Assembly (NCBI GenBank): GCA_030603665.1
Contig: JAUVXJ010000006.1
Coordinates: 62,001 to 126,000 of the forward strand
From: Chloroflexota bacterium
GTDB taxonomy: Bacteria; Chloroflexota; Anaerolineae; UBA7937; B3-Chlor
Reading direction: 5' to 3'
Length of the DNA: 64,000 bases
Part shown: positions 43,071 to 53,233 of the stretch, piece after piece
Layout of the letters: each line of letters opens with the position of its first letter
How positions within the stretch are numbered: position 1 is the first letter of the stretch
The notes under the pieces: model-generated
The model's database searches: none
The model's input: the letters and a program-made list of their open reading frames with translations, nothing else
What the model was told of the DNA's origin: nothing
Translations under genes and position numbers: made by a program

Positions 43071-43612
43071 CCGGTTCCTCACGCTCAGATGGACTGCTCC
43101 TGGTTCCCTGCCGTCATTGTATTCGCTTCCGCTTGAGACTGCTAAGGGACGTCCCTGCGCAAAGCCGTCACGCTCATGCGGCAGCCACCATCCCCTCTTT
43201 TTGATCTCATCTGTAGCGCGCTGCGAACATGTGCCGTGATCGTCGTTGCTGAACGGTCGCCTGGCGCCCCCTAGTGGGTCACTGGCGTATCGCCCCGGAG
43301 ATCGGCTACCTTCAATTCTGACGGGCTCTGACAACCACTCTCCCAGTCGTCGTTGACGCTGGCGATAGGCCAGCAGGAGCGATAGAATGAGCTGAACATG
43401 GCCCTTCAAGCTGACAGTAGCATTCCGCACACCGCGGTGGATAGTACTCCCCCCGCGACTATAGCCCAGATACTGCCCGTGTCGGGACACACTGTGCCTC
43501 GCCCTCCAGCATCTGCTCGGCCGTCTGGGGAGATCGAGAAGTGATGTCCACTGGGCTTGTCATGCGACGCCGCAGAGGCGGAGACATGGAGTCCGCCTCT
43601 TAGCACGAAACT
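43071..43612 (+). other. Divergent intergenic region with a hairpin
   Basis: No supported gene in 540 bp between rfbD and the plus-strand locus. AGAGGCGGA (43574-43582) and TCCGCCTCT (43592-43600) form a perfect 9-bp stem ending 12 bases before the next start codon. It could be a regulatory leader hairpin or operator; no promoter is obvious. Confidence 0.45.
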
Positions 43613-45487
43613 ATGTCCGGATACTTCCCGAGTATGTCTGACCACCGCCGCGGATTCCTCATCGGTCTCTTCGCGCTCACACTGGTGAGGGGAATCCTGT
43701 ACAGCGTGATCATACCACCTTGGCAAGCCCCCGACGAGCCTGGTCACGTCGAGTACGCAGCTCTCCTAGCAGAGAAACGCCGGTACCTCAACAGAGAGGA
43801 CTCATCCCCCGCGTTGCAGCAGCAGATTCTGTCGTCCATGGAAGAGTTCGACTTTTGGAGGCAACTTGGTGGAGAGGAACCACAGACCATGCCACAATCC
43901 TTCCCTCAAGATTCCTCCATGGTGCTCTCGGGCACTCAACTGGGAGATGAGAGTCCACTGTACTATCTGATTCCTGCCCTCGTCTTCATCTTGGCTGGCA
44001 TTCGAGAAACTCTGCTGCAGCTCTACATTCTTCGCTGGTTCTCTGTCGTTCTCGGAAGCGCAACGGTGGCCGTATCCTACCTAGTCGCGGCGGAGCTGTT
44101 CCCCGACGATCGTTTCATGAGGACTGCCGTTCCTGCCTTCGTGCTCTTCTTGCCCATGTTAGCCTACATGGGTTCCGCCGCCAACAGCGACGCCCTGGCT
44201 ATACTGGTCTCCTCACTCTTCTTCTGGCAATTGGTCATCCTATTCAAGAGGGGTGCGGATTGGCGCTCCGTGTCGGCTGTCGTGAGTCTGGCCTGCCTCG
44301 CAGTGGTCGCCAAGAAGACCGCCTTGTTCGCGGCGCCTCTTCTACTCGTCGCGGTGCCCGTGTACCTTGGGGGGCGCCGGACCAGAGTAGAAGAGCCTGT
44401 TAGACAGGCGGTGGTAGGATCTGTCCTCCTCATCGCTCTACTCCTGGGCGTGTTCCTGAGCTGGGCCAGCGGCGACGCCGCTGGATGGGTCGAGCGACCA
44501 CCGTCCTCGGCGAGCACGCGAAGTGACCATACAGCGAGGTCGGGCAGCTACGCTCTGCGTATCGCAGAAGACAGAGGCGACGCGTGCCAGCGGCTAGTGC
44601 AGACTCTCTCCTACAACTCGGTGCGAGAGCTGCGTGGCAGAACAGTGGAGTTTAGCGCCTGGATCAGAAGCCCGGATGCGCATGGCAGAGGTCGTCTCGT
44701 GATCGCAGACAATGAGGGCCGGGCCACTCAGATCTTTACTGCGACCGACACCTGGAGTCTCCAAAGTGTGACACGCGCTGTATCCCCCGAAGCTACTTCC
44801 ATCAGGATAGTATTGAGTCCCTCCAGGTGTCGCGGTACTGGGACTGGCGAACTGTTCTTCGACGACGTGTTCCTGGGGGACAGCCAAGGTCAGGGGCGTA
44901 ACCTCGTGGCCAATGGTTCTGGGGAGACCCCTGCCCTCAGGATCTGGGACCGCCTTGAGAACATCGCGCCACATCTGTCCCTCAGCCGCTTGTTTGATGG
45001 CCGAAGTTACGACACCAATTCGGCCAAGCGATACAGTCTCTATGCCCTGCTCACGTTTGCGGGATTCTGGGCAAATTTCGGCTGGCTTACTCTTCCACTG
45101 GATCCCGTGTGGTACGCCATGCTAGCCCTGCTTTGCCTGGCCCTGGTCGTTGGTCTGGGCTTCTGCTATACCGATGCGTTGACTCTGTGGAGGCGGAGCA
45201 CAGATTATCGACCTACGTGGCGGAACAAATCCCTGTTGTTGCTCCTTGTGGCCTTATGTCTTATACTCTTCCAGACGTTTCTCCCCATGATAGGCCGACA
45301 TTGGCAGCCGCAGGGGAGGTATCTGTTTCCAGCAATCATCCCCATAGCTACGCTCCTTAGCCTTGGCTGGCGCCGACTCCACGGGAGATGGAGGAGCGAC
45401 GTCGGTTTAGTTGCCTGGGTGATGTTTCTCTTTCTATTGCACGTCCTCTGCGTTTTCCGTTATATTATCCCTCACTACTATGGATGA
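43613..45487 (+). CDS. DUF2142-type membrane protein with an internal carbohydrate-binding-like domain
   Basis: 624 residues; a second ATG at 43634 is possible. GFLIGLFALTLVRGILYSVI then PPWQAPDEPGHVEYA is the family's Asp-Glu signature. About nine membrane helices run to residue 290, followed by a soluble insert (WVERPPSSASTRSDHTARSG ... VSPEATSIRIVLSPSRC) that looks like a beta-sandwich sugar-binding module. The membrane helices then resume (FAGFWANFGWLTLPLDPVWY). Probably a lipid-linked sugar transferase or glycan-handling protein. Its stop overlaps the next gene's start by eight bases. Confidence 0.78.
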   Translation: MSGYFPSMSDHRRGFLIGLFALTLVRGILYSVIIPPWQAPDEPGHVEYAALLAEKRRYLNREDSSPALQQQILSSMEEFDFWRQLGGEEPQTMPQSFPQDSSMVLSGTQLGDESPLYYLIPALVFILAGIRETLLQLYILRWFSVVLGSATVAVSYLVAAELFPDDRFMRTAVPAFVLFLPMLAYMGSAANSDALAILVSSLFFWQLVILFKRGADWRSVSAVVSLACLAVVAKKTALFAAPLLLVAVPVYLGGRRTRVEEPVRQAVVGSVLLIALLLGVFLSWASGDAAGWVERPPSSASTRSDHTARSGSYALRIAEDRGDACQRLVQTLSYNSVRELRGRTVEFSAWIRSPDAHGRGRLVIADNEGRATQIFTATDTWSLQSVTRAVSPEATSIRIVLSPSRCRGTGTGELFFDDVFLGDSQGQGRNLVANGSGETPALRIWDRLENIAPHLSLSRLFDGRSYDTNSAKRYSLYALLTFAGFWANFGWLTLPLDPVWYAMLALLCLALVVGLGFCYTDALTLWRRSTDYRPTWRNKSLLLLLVALCLILFQTFLPMIGRHWQPQGRYLFPAIIPIATLLSLGWRRLHGRWRSDVGLVAWVMFLFLLHVLCVFRYIIPHYYG

Positions 45488-46280
45488 TCCTCACCGATCA
45501 AGCACCAAGATCTACGGGAGGGAGGGTACATTGGCGGGCAACAGGCGCAACACTTGCCTCGTGGCTATGCTACTTCTGGGCCCGGCTCTGGTCCTGGCCT
45601 GGATGCTGATTCAGGGACCGGTCATCACCTACCTGCGAGAGTCGCTATCGCCTGCACCCGTGGCGGACCCGCTCAGACCCACAACGCCTGAAGCGAACGA
45701 CGACCAGCGCGACGCCATGGCCTTCCTGCCTCCAGGAGCGGTAATCTTCGACACGCTCCAAGCCGACTTGGATGGTGATGGCTCGTCCGAGAGAGTGCTG
45801 GTCTTCAATGATGAGGAAAGCCCTCACGGGCCTGGCATGGGTGGAGTGGTGGTACTTGACGATAAGCCTGATGATTCCTCGGAAGCGTATGAATTTAGGC
45901 CACCATCGGAGGGGAAAGTGACTGATGCGGCCGTTCGCGACATCAACGTCGACAGGGTCCTGGAGTTGCTGGTTTACAAGAGTTCTGAGGACGGAACTGC
46001 CCAGTACCTCCACATTGGCCAGTGGGACGGCTCGGCCTTTGTCACTCTGGCTCCACATGGCGGGCCGCTTGACGGTGCACAGGCCTTCGCGTCGGCCTAC
46101 TATCCCCCGGAGTTCAAGGATCTCGACATGGACGGTGACAAGGAATTGGTGGCTTATGAAGATCAGCCAGCTTACGAGCGTCTGAAGGTCTCGGTCTACG
46201 TGTGGAATGGCGAGGCTTTTATCTATGACAATCTATACATCATTCTGGGTCCTCAGCGCCCGCCTACTGAGAGCAGGTAG
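45480..46280 (+). CDS. Membrane-anchored FG-GAP/calcium-repeat-like protein
   Basis: 266 residues, overlapping the previous gene (TATGGATGA). One membrane segment (CLVAMLLLGPALVLAWMLI) near residue 25-45, then an extracytoplasmic part. There DLDGDGSSERVLVFND (near 95) and DLDMDGDKELVAYED (near 220) are Asp-rich turns typical of FG-GAP/integrin-like repeats that bind calcium. A third, weaker turn is DINVDRVLELLVYK. Probably a surface protein partner of the DUF2142 gene. Function unknown. Confidence 0.65.
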   Translation: MDDPHRSSTKIYGREGTLAGNRRNTCLVAMLLLGPALVLAWMLIQGPVITYLRESLSPAPVADPLRPTTPEANDDQRDAMAFLPPGAVIFDTLQADLDGDGSSERVLVFNDEESPHGPGMGGVVVLDDKPDDSSEAYEFRPPSEGKVTDAAVRDINVDRVLELLVYKSSEDGTAQYLHIGQWDGSAFVTLAPHGGPLDGAQAFASAYYPPEFKDLDMDGDKELVAYEDQPAYERLKVSVYVWNGEAFIYDNLYIILGPQRPPTESR

Positions 46281-46358
46281 TGCTATCTGACGGGGTAACG
46301 AGCTAGCTCCGCAGCGCTGAGGTGCGGCCACAGTGCGTGCCAAAGGGGAGGAGAGCTG

Positions 46359-47933
46359 TTGCAGACCCCCCGTGTCAGAGGGGAAGCGGTCCTTCGGGAC
46401 TCCGTCGTCATATCCGGTTTCAACGCGCTGGGAGTGGGCGGGGCGCTACTTGTTGACGTGGCGCTGGCGGCCAAGTACGGTCTGGGCGCTAACACAGACG
46501 CCCTATTCCTCGCCTTAACAATCCCACAGCTGCTTACGACTGTTCTTGGAGCGGCGACGAATCCGGTGGTGGTGCCGCTTCTCTCTGGAACCAGAGTCAA
46601 CTCTGGAGAGAAAGAGAGCTGGAGGCTGTTCAGCAATCTCCTCAACCTGAGCATGATCTCCTTGGCTCTGATCGCTGCGGCCGGCACGGTTTGCTCTGGC
46701 GCACTGATCTCGGTCAGCGCACCTGGACTTTCCAGCGAGTCGCGGCAGATTGCCATCGGCCTCAGTCGCATCCTGTTTGCCATCGTCGCGCTGGCGGGAT
46801 TGTCAGAAGTAATGAAGGCGATGTTGAACTCCTATCGTCGTTTCGCGGTTCCGTCAGCCGCCTATTCGGTGCAGTACGTTGTTGTGTTCTTGGGCGTCGT
46901 GCTCTTACCACGCAACTTGGGCATACAAGCCGTCGCCGTCAGCTATGTGGTAGGTTACGCGGTGCAGGTTCTAGTCCTGTCTGGCGGACTTATCGCCCTG
47001 GGAGGTCGTTACTACCCCGTGCTGCAACCACGCCACCCAGCTGTAAGAGAGGCAGGGCGTCTGTTTGCACCGCTTGTCATGAGCCAATTGTTGGGCCAGA
47101 GCAACATCTGGCTGGAGCGGTTTCTGGCGTCGTTCCTGCCGCCGGGCAGCGTGTCGGCACTCGTCTATGCTCGCCGCGTCCTGCGTGCCCTAACGCTGGC
47201 CCTGGTTAATAGTGTCTCCAAGGCATTGCTGCCCAGGTTTTCGGAACTGGCCAGCCGGGCGAATCTGGAGGAAATGCGGCGATCCGTGAGCCTTGGACTG
47301 AAGCTGACCCTGGGCATCTGTCTTCCCGTGGCAGCTGGAGTAATGGTGACCAGCACTCCGCTGATGACCTTGCTCTTCCGAAGGGGAGCCTTCGGCGCGG
47401 AAGCGGTATCGGTTGCCGCCACGGCGCTGGTCTTCTACATGCCCGGCTTGCCTCTTATGGCCATGTGGCAGACTCAAATGGCTCCTTTCTATGCGATGCG
47501 CGATACGAAGACCCCAGTACTGATCATCACGATGTCATTGGCGATTCTGGCGACGCTGCAACTCGCCTTACTGGGGGTAGCCGGCCTCTATGGGCTAGCC
47601 CTGGCGCTGTCTCTGAGTCGGGCCGCCAGTGTCACCGCCGCGTATCTGCTTCTCCGAAGAAAGATCGGAGAATTCGATGGAGACCTCTGGCGCTACGGCC
47701 TCAAGACGGGAATCGCAGCGGCAGCAATGGCGGTGGTCGTTCTTATCTCCACACGGTTAGTAGAGACCCAAATTGCCCTTTCCCAGACCGTCGAGTCGCT
47801 CGTCATATTGGCCGTGGCCGGCATACTAGGATCAGTAGTGTATGTCGGAGCCTTGCTTCTCCTGCGCGTTAGGGAAGTAACTGAGGGCATCCGTCTGTTG
47901 AGGAAGAGGACAGTCGGCAGCTCTTGTAGCTAG
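46359..47933 (+). CDS. MurJ/MviN-type lipid-linked oligosaccharide flippase
   Basis: 524 residues from a TTG start with GGGGAGGAGAGCTG upstream. About 14 hydrophobic helices. GANTDALFLALTIPQLL, LLGQSNIWLERFLASFLPPG, VYARRVLRALTLAL and GVMVTSTPLMTLLFRRGAFG are the recognisable MurJ-family segments (the last carries the LYxRGxF-like motif). In this polysaccharide locus it more likely flips a lipid-linked glycan repeat than lipid II, but both roles fit the family. Confidence 0.88.
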   Translation: MQTPRVRGEAVLRDSVVISGFNALGVGGALLVDVALAAKYGLGANTDALFLALTIPQLLTTVLGAATNPVVVPLLSGTRVNSGEKESWRLFSNLLNLSMISLALIAAAGTVCSGALISVSAPGLSSESRQIAIGLSRILFAIVALAGLSEVMKAMLNSYRRFAVPSAAYSVQYVVVFLGVVLLPRNLGIQAVAVSYVVGYAVQVLVLSGGLIALGGRYYPVLQPRHPAVREAGRLFAPLVMSQLLGQSNIWLERFLASFLPPGSVSALVYARRVLRALTLALVNSVSKALLPRFSELASRANLEEMRRSVSLGLKLTLGICLPVAAGVMVTSTPLMTLLFRRGAFGAEAVSVAATALVFYMPGLPLMAMWQTQMAPFYAMRDTKTPVLIITMSLAILATLQLALLGVAGLYGLALALSLSRAASVTAAYLLLRRKIGEFDGDLWRYGLKTGIAAAAMAVVVLISTRLVETQIALSQTVESLVILAVAGILGSVVYVGALLLLRVREVTEGIRLLRKRTVGSSCS

Positions 47934-48003
47934 TCTGGATTGAGCCGATGGCGACCCGGACATCGAAGTGGATGTATCATGCGGCAGAAGGTGAGTGACA
48001 ACC

Positions 48004-49734
48004 ATGAGTACTCATGATAGGATATTGGTCATTGGTGTAGACGCAGGGACGATGGACCTGATAGAAGGCTGGAGCGACCAGGGGAGACTGCCCGGCTTCA
48101 AGCGTTTCTTCGAAGATGGTGTGCACGGAAAGCTTCATTCGGTTCCCAACATGTGCAGCGCTTCTGCATGGTCTTCCATGGTGACAGGCGTGAACCCCGG
48201 AAAGCATGGCATCTACTGGTTCGGGGAATATGCCCCTGACAGTTATGAGTATCGCTACATAAACGCCTCCTACCGGAATGCCGACACCCTGTGGGACATC
48301 ATGAGCGCGTCTGGTAGGAGGGTCGGAGTGATCAACGTCCCGATAAGCTACCCAGCGGCGGAAGTCAATGGTTTTCTCATTGCAGGCCTGGATGCGCCGC
48401 ATGCCGATGACAAGCGATTCACCTACCCTCCCGGCCTACTTTCGGAGTTGCGCGGCCAACTTGGGGAGTACGACATTGAGCCAGGAATGCCTGGCTTCTA
48501 CAAGGCGGGCCGACTGGACGATGGCGTACGCAAGCTTCACTCGACCATGGACAGTCGCCTAGCCTACGCCTCCCACCTCATGAAGACGAATCCCTGGGAT
48601 TTTCTCATGGTGGTCTTCACCACCGTGGATTCGGCGCAGCATTTCTTCTGGAAGTACATGAAGCCAAAAGACTTCACGTTGACAGACGACGAGCTTCATA
48701 GGTACCAACACGTCATCCGAGATGTCTACGTGCACCAAGACAACGCAATACGACAGCTCATCGAACTGGCGGGTCCCGACACCACGGTTTTCATAGTTTC
48801 TGACCACGGTGGCGATCTCGGGGGCAAGGGCCCCCTGCTGCCACTGTGGCTGGAGCACATGGGAATGCTGCGCTATGGGAAGCGTGGCCGGAGGAATGAG
48901 CCGCATCGCGGCATGGCCAGAGAGTTGATCCTCAGACTGCTAGCTGGCGGCTATAGGCGCGTGGACAGGTACTTTGGCCGTGACTTCAAGTTGCGTTTGG
49001 CGAAGATGTTCCCCGATCTGCGACAGAAGGTGGAAGCGCACATCCACTTCTCCCAGATTGACTGGGCAGCCACGAAGGCCTTCACCGATGGAGTGAGGCC
49101 GGACATCTGGATCAACCTCAAGGGGCGCTTCCCCCAGGGGACTGTTGAGCCCGGCGAAGAGTATAATGCCGTCTGCGAGACAATTAGGGCCCAGTTCCTA
49201 GCCATGCGTGACACCCGCACCGACGAACGGGCTGTGAACGCTGTGTTCAGGAAAGAAGAGGTGTACCATGGTCCCTATCTCGACCGCGCTCCGGATCTGG
49301 TCGTCCAGTGGAAACCGGACTTGCCTGCAACAGCAGTGGCCCTGGGAGACACCACGGCGACCGATCTACAGCGCATAAGGGTGAAGCTGACCGACGGTGT
49401 CGGTATCGGTACCGGTCCCCGTGGCGGCACCGGCATGCACAGCCCGCATGGCATCTTGTTCGCCAAGGGTCCCCAGCTCAGGAGAGGCGCACAGATAGAG
49501 GCTGCAGAAATCGTGGATGTGGCTCCCACACTCCTGCATCTGGCCGGGCTTCCTGTTCCCGGCTACATGGACGGTAGAGTCATCGAGGAGGTGTTCACTG
49601 ACAAGTTCCTATCGGAGAATCCAGTCCGGACAACGGAGCACGCTCTTGATTCGGGGGATGAGCCGGCGCCCTATTCTGCCGAGGAGAGAGAGATAATCGG
49701 TGATCGTCTGCGCGGCATGGGGTACGTGGAATGA
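48004..49734 (+). CDS. Alkaline-phosphatase-superfamily phosphodiesterase/phosphatase 1 (Ser at nucleophile position)
   Basis: 576 residues from the ATG at 48004. ILVIGVDAGTMDL carries the first metal Asp. At the nucleophile position it has CSASAWSSMVTGVNPGKHG where the two sister enzymes have VTAPAWxSF, so the nucleophile would be Ser rather than Thr. Other metal residues are present: TVDSAQHFFWKYM (D/H), VSDHGGDLGG (DH), GTGMHSPHGILF (H). It ends RLRGMGYVE, matching the tail motif RLRGLGYL of its sisters. It likely cleaves or transfers a phosphate-linked group on the surface glycan. The stop overlaps the next ATG. Confidence 0.85.
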   Translation: MSTHDRILVIGVDAGTMDLIEGWSDQGRLPGFKRFFEDGVHGKLHSVPNMCSASAWSSMVTGVNPGKHGIYWFGEYAPDSYEYRYINASYRNADTLWDIMSASGRRVGVINVPISYPAAEVNGFLIAGLDAPHADDKRFTYPPGLLSELRGQLGEYDIEPGMPGFYKAGRLDDGVRKLHSTMDSRLAYASHLMKTNPWDFLMVVFTTVDSAQHFFWKYMKPKDFTLTDDELHRYQHVIRDVYVHQDNAIRQLIELAGPDTTVFIVSDHGGDLGGKGPLLPLWLEHMGMLRYGKRGRRNEPHRGMARELILRLLAGGYRRVDRYFGRDFKLRLAKMFPDLRQKVEAHIHFSQIDWAATKAFTDGVRPDIWINLKGRFPQGTVEPGEEYNAVCETIRAQFLAMRDTRTDERAVNAVFRKEEVYHGPYLDRAPDLVVQWKPDLPATAVALGDTTATDLQRIRVKLTDGVGIGTGPRGGTGMHSPHGILFAKGPQLRRGAQIEAAEIVDVAPTLLHLAGLPVPGYMDGRVIEEVFTDKFLSENPVRTTEHALDSGDEPAPYSAEEREIIGDRLRGMGYVE

Positions 49735-51410
49735 CAGGGACTCCGGTGCGACCGACGTCACCCGAACTTGGCAAAGGCCGACCAGTATTCGTGATTGGGC
49801 TGGACGGGGCAACGTTCGACTTGCTGCTCCCCTGGATGGATGAGCAGCGTCTGCCACACTTGGCGGCGATCTTCAGGAAAAGTGCCCACGGACAGCTGCG
49901 CTCCACCATCCCTCCCGTTACCGCCCCGGCCTGGGCCTCGTTTCAGACCGGCAAGAACCCTGGCAAGCACGGCCTCTTCCACTTCACACGCTACCAGCAA
50001 GGCACCTATGAAACTCCGCTAGTGGACGCCAGCAGCATAAGATCGAGAACCATCTGGCAGATCCTGAGCGATCACGGCAAGCGGGTGGGAATCATCAACG
50101 TACCTCTTACCTATCCCCCCAGGCCAGTCAACGGATTCATGATTTCGGGAATGCTGACCCCAGAACCGGCGAAGGGTTTCTACCCTCCGGAGTTGTATCA
50201 CGAGCTAACCTCGCAAGTTGGAGACTATGAGATCTTCGTTCCCGTGCGCACCAGGGACTATCTGGGTGTACGGGATTTCGTGAAAGCCGTCACACGTCTG
50301 GCCGAAAAGCGCGCCCAGGCGGCTTTGTACATGCTCTCCAGGGAAAAGTGGGACTTCTTCATGGTGCATTTTCAAAGCAGTGACATACTGCAGCACAGTC
50401 TGTGGTCCCACCTCGATCCAGGCCACCCTGATTTTCTGACCAACGACCACCAAGAGAGAGAATGCGTTATGGGCTTCTATGAGCGCCTGGATGAGCTCAT
50501 CGGAGATCTCGTGCAACAGATGGATCAGAAAGGTATCCTGGTCGTCATGTCCGACCACGGATTCGGGCCAGCTCTCCGGCGAGTGTATTTGAACAGCTGG
50601 CTGCTGAACCAGGGCCTGATGGCCGCATCGTGGGGCTCCGCAAGGAGACGAGCTATTCAGCTGGCAGAGTCACTGGTGAGATCCGTCGATGTCCTGAAGA
50701 TACGGCGACGCATCATCAAGCCTCGGAGCCGCAGTGAGAGGCTGGTGAACCACCTCACTCGAGACATGCTCATCGATTGGGACCGCACGAAAGCGTTTGC
50801 ACTATCTGGGCCCTTCTTTGGGCGCGTGTACGTGAACTGCAGGGGAAGGGAGGCCAGGGGCATTGTAGAGCCAGGCACCCAAATAGAAGCGCTGCGGGAC
50901 GAGATCGCTGAAGCATTGTTGGAGCTCAGGGATCCGGATACGGACGCGAAGGTCATCAAGAACGTCTTCAGGCGCGAAGATATCTACCATGGCGGCCTTC
51001 TCGAGACCATGCCGGACTTGGTGGTGGAACCCACCGATGGATACATGATTGCCACCGCCTTCAGGGGAGAGAAGCTGGTGGAACCTGTGCCGCGATTCAT
51101 GACGGGCACTCACCGCATGCATGGCATACTGATGCTTAGAGGGGAGCCCTTCCCTGAAAACACCCAGATCGAGAATGCGCAGATCACAGACGTGGCACCG
51201 ACAATCCTCCACTTGATGGGGGTACCGATACCTAGTGACATGGATGGAAGGGCATTGCACAAAGCAATGGCGCCTTCCTATCTCAGCGAACACCCGATCC
51301 AGTACGAAGAGGCAAGTGTCTCCACAGCTGCCGAAGGTGGCGATGCCTATTCAGCCGAGGAGACAGAGAACGTACGCGAACGTCTGCGGGGGCTAGGCTA
51401 TCTGGGCTGA
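49731..51410 (+). CDS. Alkaline-phosphatase-superfamily phosphodiesterase/phosphatase 2
   Basis: 559 residues, ATGA overlap with the preceding gene. VFVIGLDGATFDLLLPWM near residue 22, nucleophile in PPVTAPAWASFQTGKNPGKH, then FQSSDILQHSLWSHLDPG, VVMSDHGFGPALRRVYLNSW and MTGTHRMHGILM: a full set of two-metal ligands. No signal peptide or membrane anchor is seen, so it acts in the cytoplasm or is anchored by partners. It is one of three paralogues interleaved with the ligase; the tail RLRGLGYLG is shared. Likely a phosphodiesterase or phosphotransferase acting on lipid-linked sugars. Confidence 0.87.
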   Translation: MTGTPVRPTSPELGKGRPVFVIGLDGATFDLLLPWMDEQRLPHLAAIFRKSAHGQLRSTIPPVTAPAWASFQTGKNPGKHGLFHFTRYQQGTYETPLVDASSIRSRTIWQILSDHGKRVGIINVPLTYPPRPVNGFMISGMLTPEPAKGFYPPELYHELTSQVGDYEIFVPVRTRDYLGVRDFVKAVTRLAEKRAQAALYMLSREKWDFFMVHFQSSDILQHSLWSHLDPGHPDFLTNDHQERECVMGFYERLDELIGDLVQQMDQKGILVVMSDHGFGPALRRVYLNSWLLNQGLMAASWGSARRRAIQLAESLVRSVDVLKIRRRIIKPRSRSERLVNHLTRDMLIDWDRTKAFALSGPFFGRVYVNCRGREARGIVEPGTQIEALRDEIAEALLELRDPDTDAKVIKNVFRREDIYHGGLLETMPDLVVEPTDGYMIATAFRGEKLVEPVPRFMTGTHRMHGILMLRGEPFPENTQIENAQITDVAPTILHLMGVPIPSDMDGRALHKAMAPSYLSEHPIQYEEASVSTAAEGGDAYSAEETENVRERLRGLGYLG

Positions 51411-51520
51411 TGGGTTCAGCCCAACGAATCCGTCCAGAAGAGCAGCTCTTGACACGCGATCAGCAACACGCTGGTGGCCTGAGACACTGGGCCATTCTTC
51501 GTGTCGGCACTTGAGAGACT

Positions 51521-53023
51521 ATGCAAAGCAACCAGACCTCGAATAGAGGCATTCGCGAGGCGTGGGCCTTGCGGCCCGAGGGGTCCATAGCCATCGTCGC
51601 CTTGATTTGCTTCCTGGTGGTGACGCTGACCCTAGTCTCGTCGTGGGCTTCCTATGAACTGGGGCAACTGTTCGGCGCCATGACCACCGCCGCGCTGTCA
51701 GGGCTACTTGTCATCGCAGCCCTTACGCTGGCGGGTGGCTATGACCTGCTCGTGCCGGCGCTTTGTCTCTGTCTTCTCTTTCCCCTCAACAAGAGCCTGG
51801 GATCCAGCGGTATGGTCATCTACACCTTTGACATCATGCTGATCTCCCTGTACGCCGTGTGGGTTTATCGGGCAGCCACCGGCAGAATCGCCCCGATCAG
51901 GGTATCGTACGTAGAGATACTGGCCCTGGCGCTGATCAGTTGGCTCTTTGTGTCTGCGGCATTCGGCACCGACCCCTCAAACAGCCTGAACGGAGCCCTC
52001 TATTTCCTGCGCCTGTACCTTCTGTATCTCTACGTGGCCAACAACATCAACAGCAGCAGGGCCGTCAAATGGGTGTTGTTGTCGTTGCTCTTCCTGCTCA
52101 CAGTTCAGTCTTCGGTGGCGTTGGTGCAATATGTCACCAAGACTAATGTGGGGTCACTCTCTGATTTGGTGGGCGAGACTATCGGCTCTGTCAGGGAGAT
52201 TGAGGTTGCCACCGGCTATTTGTTCAGAGTACGTGGAACGTTGACCACGGATACCGCGCTTGCACAGTGGTTTGACCTGCTCTTGCCTTTCACCTTCAGT
52301 CTATTGCTGGCCAGGAGGATCAACCGGACGACGCGCACGTTCCTCTTGCTCGTACTGGTTATGGGCCTGGTTACCCTCATCCTGACCTTCACCCGCGGGG
52401 CCTGGGTGGGGTCGCTCGCTGGGATGGCGGCAGTTGTAGGCCTGTGGCTCCGCAATAGATGGTTCAGGGTCACTAATCTCCTTTTCGTGCTGGGCCTAGC
52501 CGCGGTTGCCGGCACTGTCATGCTCCCGCTGTCAGGACTTGTTCTAACACGGTGGTCCGGGACCGCAGAGGACAGCCTGATGGTAAGGAAGAACCTCGAT
52601 ACCGCAGCCCTGGGGATGATCTCGCAGTACCCTATCTTCGGAGTTGGGTGGGACAATTTCGCCGACAAGGCTCCAGATTTCGGCGTGGGTTTCTCCTGGC
52701 AACGGGAAGGCGCTATTCACAAAGCTCACAACCTTTACCTCGCTGTTGCTTCCGAGGCGGGTCTACCTGGCCTGATCATCTTCATGAGTCTGCTACTGAT
52801 GCTGTTTCACGTCGGATGGAATACGTTGCAGGTGAACGATCCTTGGTCAGAGACACTCACCATTGGTATCCTGGGGAGTTTCGTGGCTGTGCTTGTACAT
52901 GGTCTCGTGGCTTGGGGCCTGATCACGTACTCCGTCTTCCCTCTGTTCTGGGTGCTGATGGGTCTGCTCGTCGCGCTGAACAGGCTCTCGAAAGCAAGTG
53001 ATCCCGTCTGTGAGACAGGTTGA
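51521..53023 (+). CDS. O-antigen ligase/polymerase (Wzy/WaaL family)
   Basis: 500 residues and about 12 membrane helices. LILTFTRGAWVGSLAGMAAV near residue 290 is the family TRG(A/S) motif. GVGWDNFADKAPDF ... HKAHNLYLAVASEAGLPGLI near 370-415 is the conserved large periplasmic loop with the catalytic His of the H-N region. It joins or polymerises lipid-linked glycan units outside the membrane. It sits between two alkaline-phosphatase-type genes, supporting a shared glycan pathway. Confidence 0.88.
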   Translation: MQSNQTSNRGIREAWALRPEGSIAIVALICFLVVTLTLVSSWASYELGQLFGAMTTAALSGLLVIAALTLAGGYDLLVPALCLCLLFPLNKSLGSSGMVIYTFDIMLISLYAVWVYRAATGRIAPIRVSYVEILALALISWLFVSAAFGTDPSNSLNGALYFLRLYLLYLYVANNINSSRAVKWVLLSLLFLLTVQSSVALVQYVTKTNVGSLSDLVGETIGSVREIEVATGYLFRVRGTLTTDTALAQWFDLLLPFTFSLLLARRINRTTRTFLLLVLVMGLVTLILTFTRGAWVGSLAGMAAVVGLWLRNRWFRVTNLLFVLGLAAVAGTVMLPLSGLVLTRWSGTAEDSLMVRKNLDTAALGMISQYPIFGVGWDNFADKAPDFGVGFSWQREGAIHKAHNLYLAVASEAGLPGLIIFMSLLLMLFHVGWNTLQVNDPWSETLTIGILGSFVAVLVHGLVAWGLITYSVFPLFWVLMGLLVALNRLSKASDPVCETG

Positions 53024-53233
53024 GCGCCAGCTGGGGATCCCTGGCCGTTGACAGTGGCGAGGGAAGACGTCGCCGACTCGCCCACCCTTGAACCAGGCCT
53101 GCATCAAAGAGGGGGCGCAGTCTGACTATCGCAGTGCAACGGATCCCACGGGTCCGAGGATGGGAGGGCATGGCTTGCGATTCGGACCAAGGGTGCCGGG
53201 CCGCGCTCGTGGAACCCTCGGAGTAAGAGACAG

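Noticed and set aside
42618..43136. 172-codon plus-strand frame opposite rfbD
   Set aside because: Opposite to a clear dTDP-4-dehydrorhamnose reductase; no own features.
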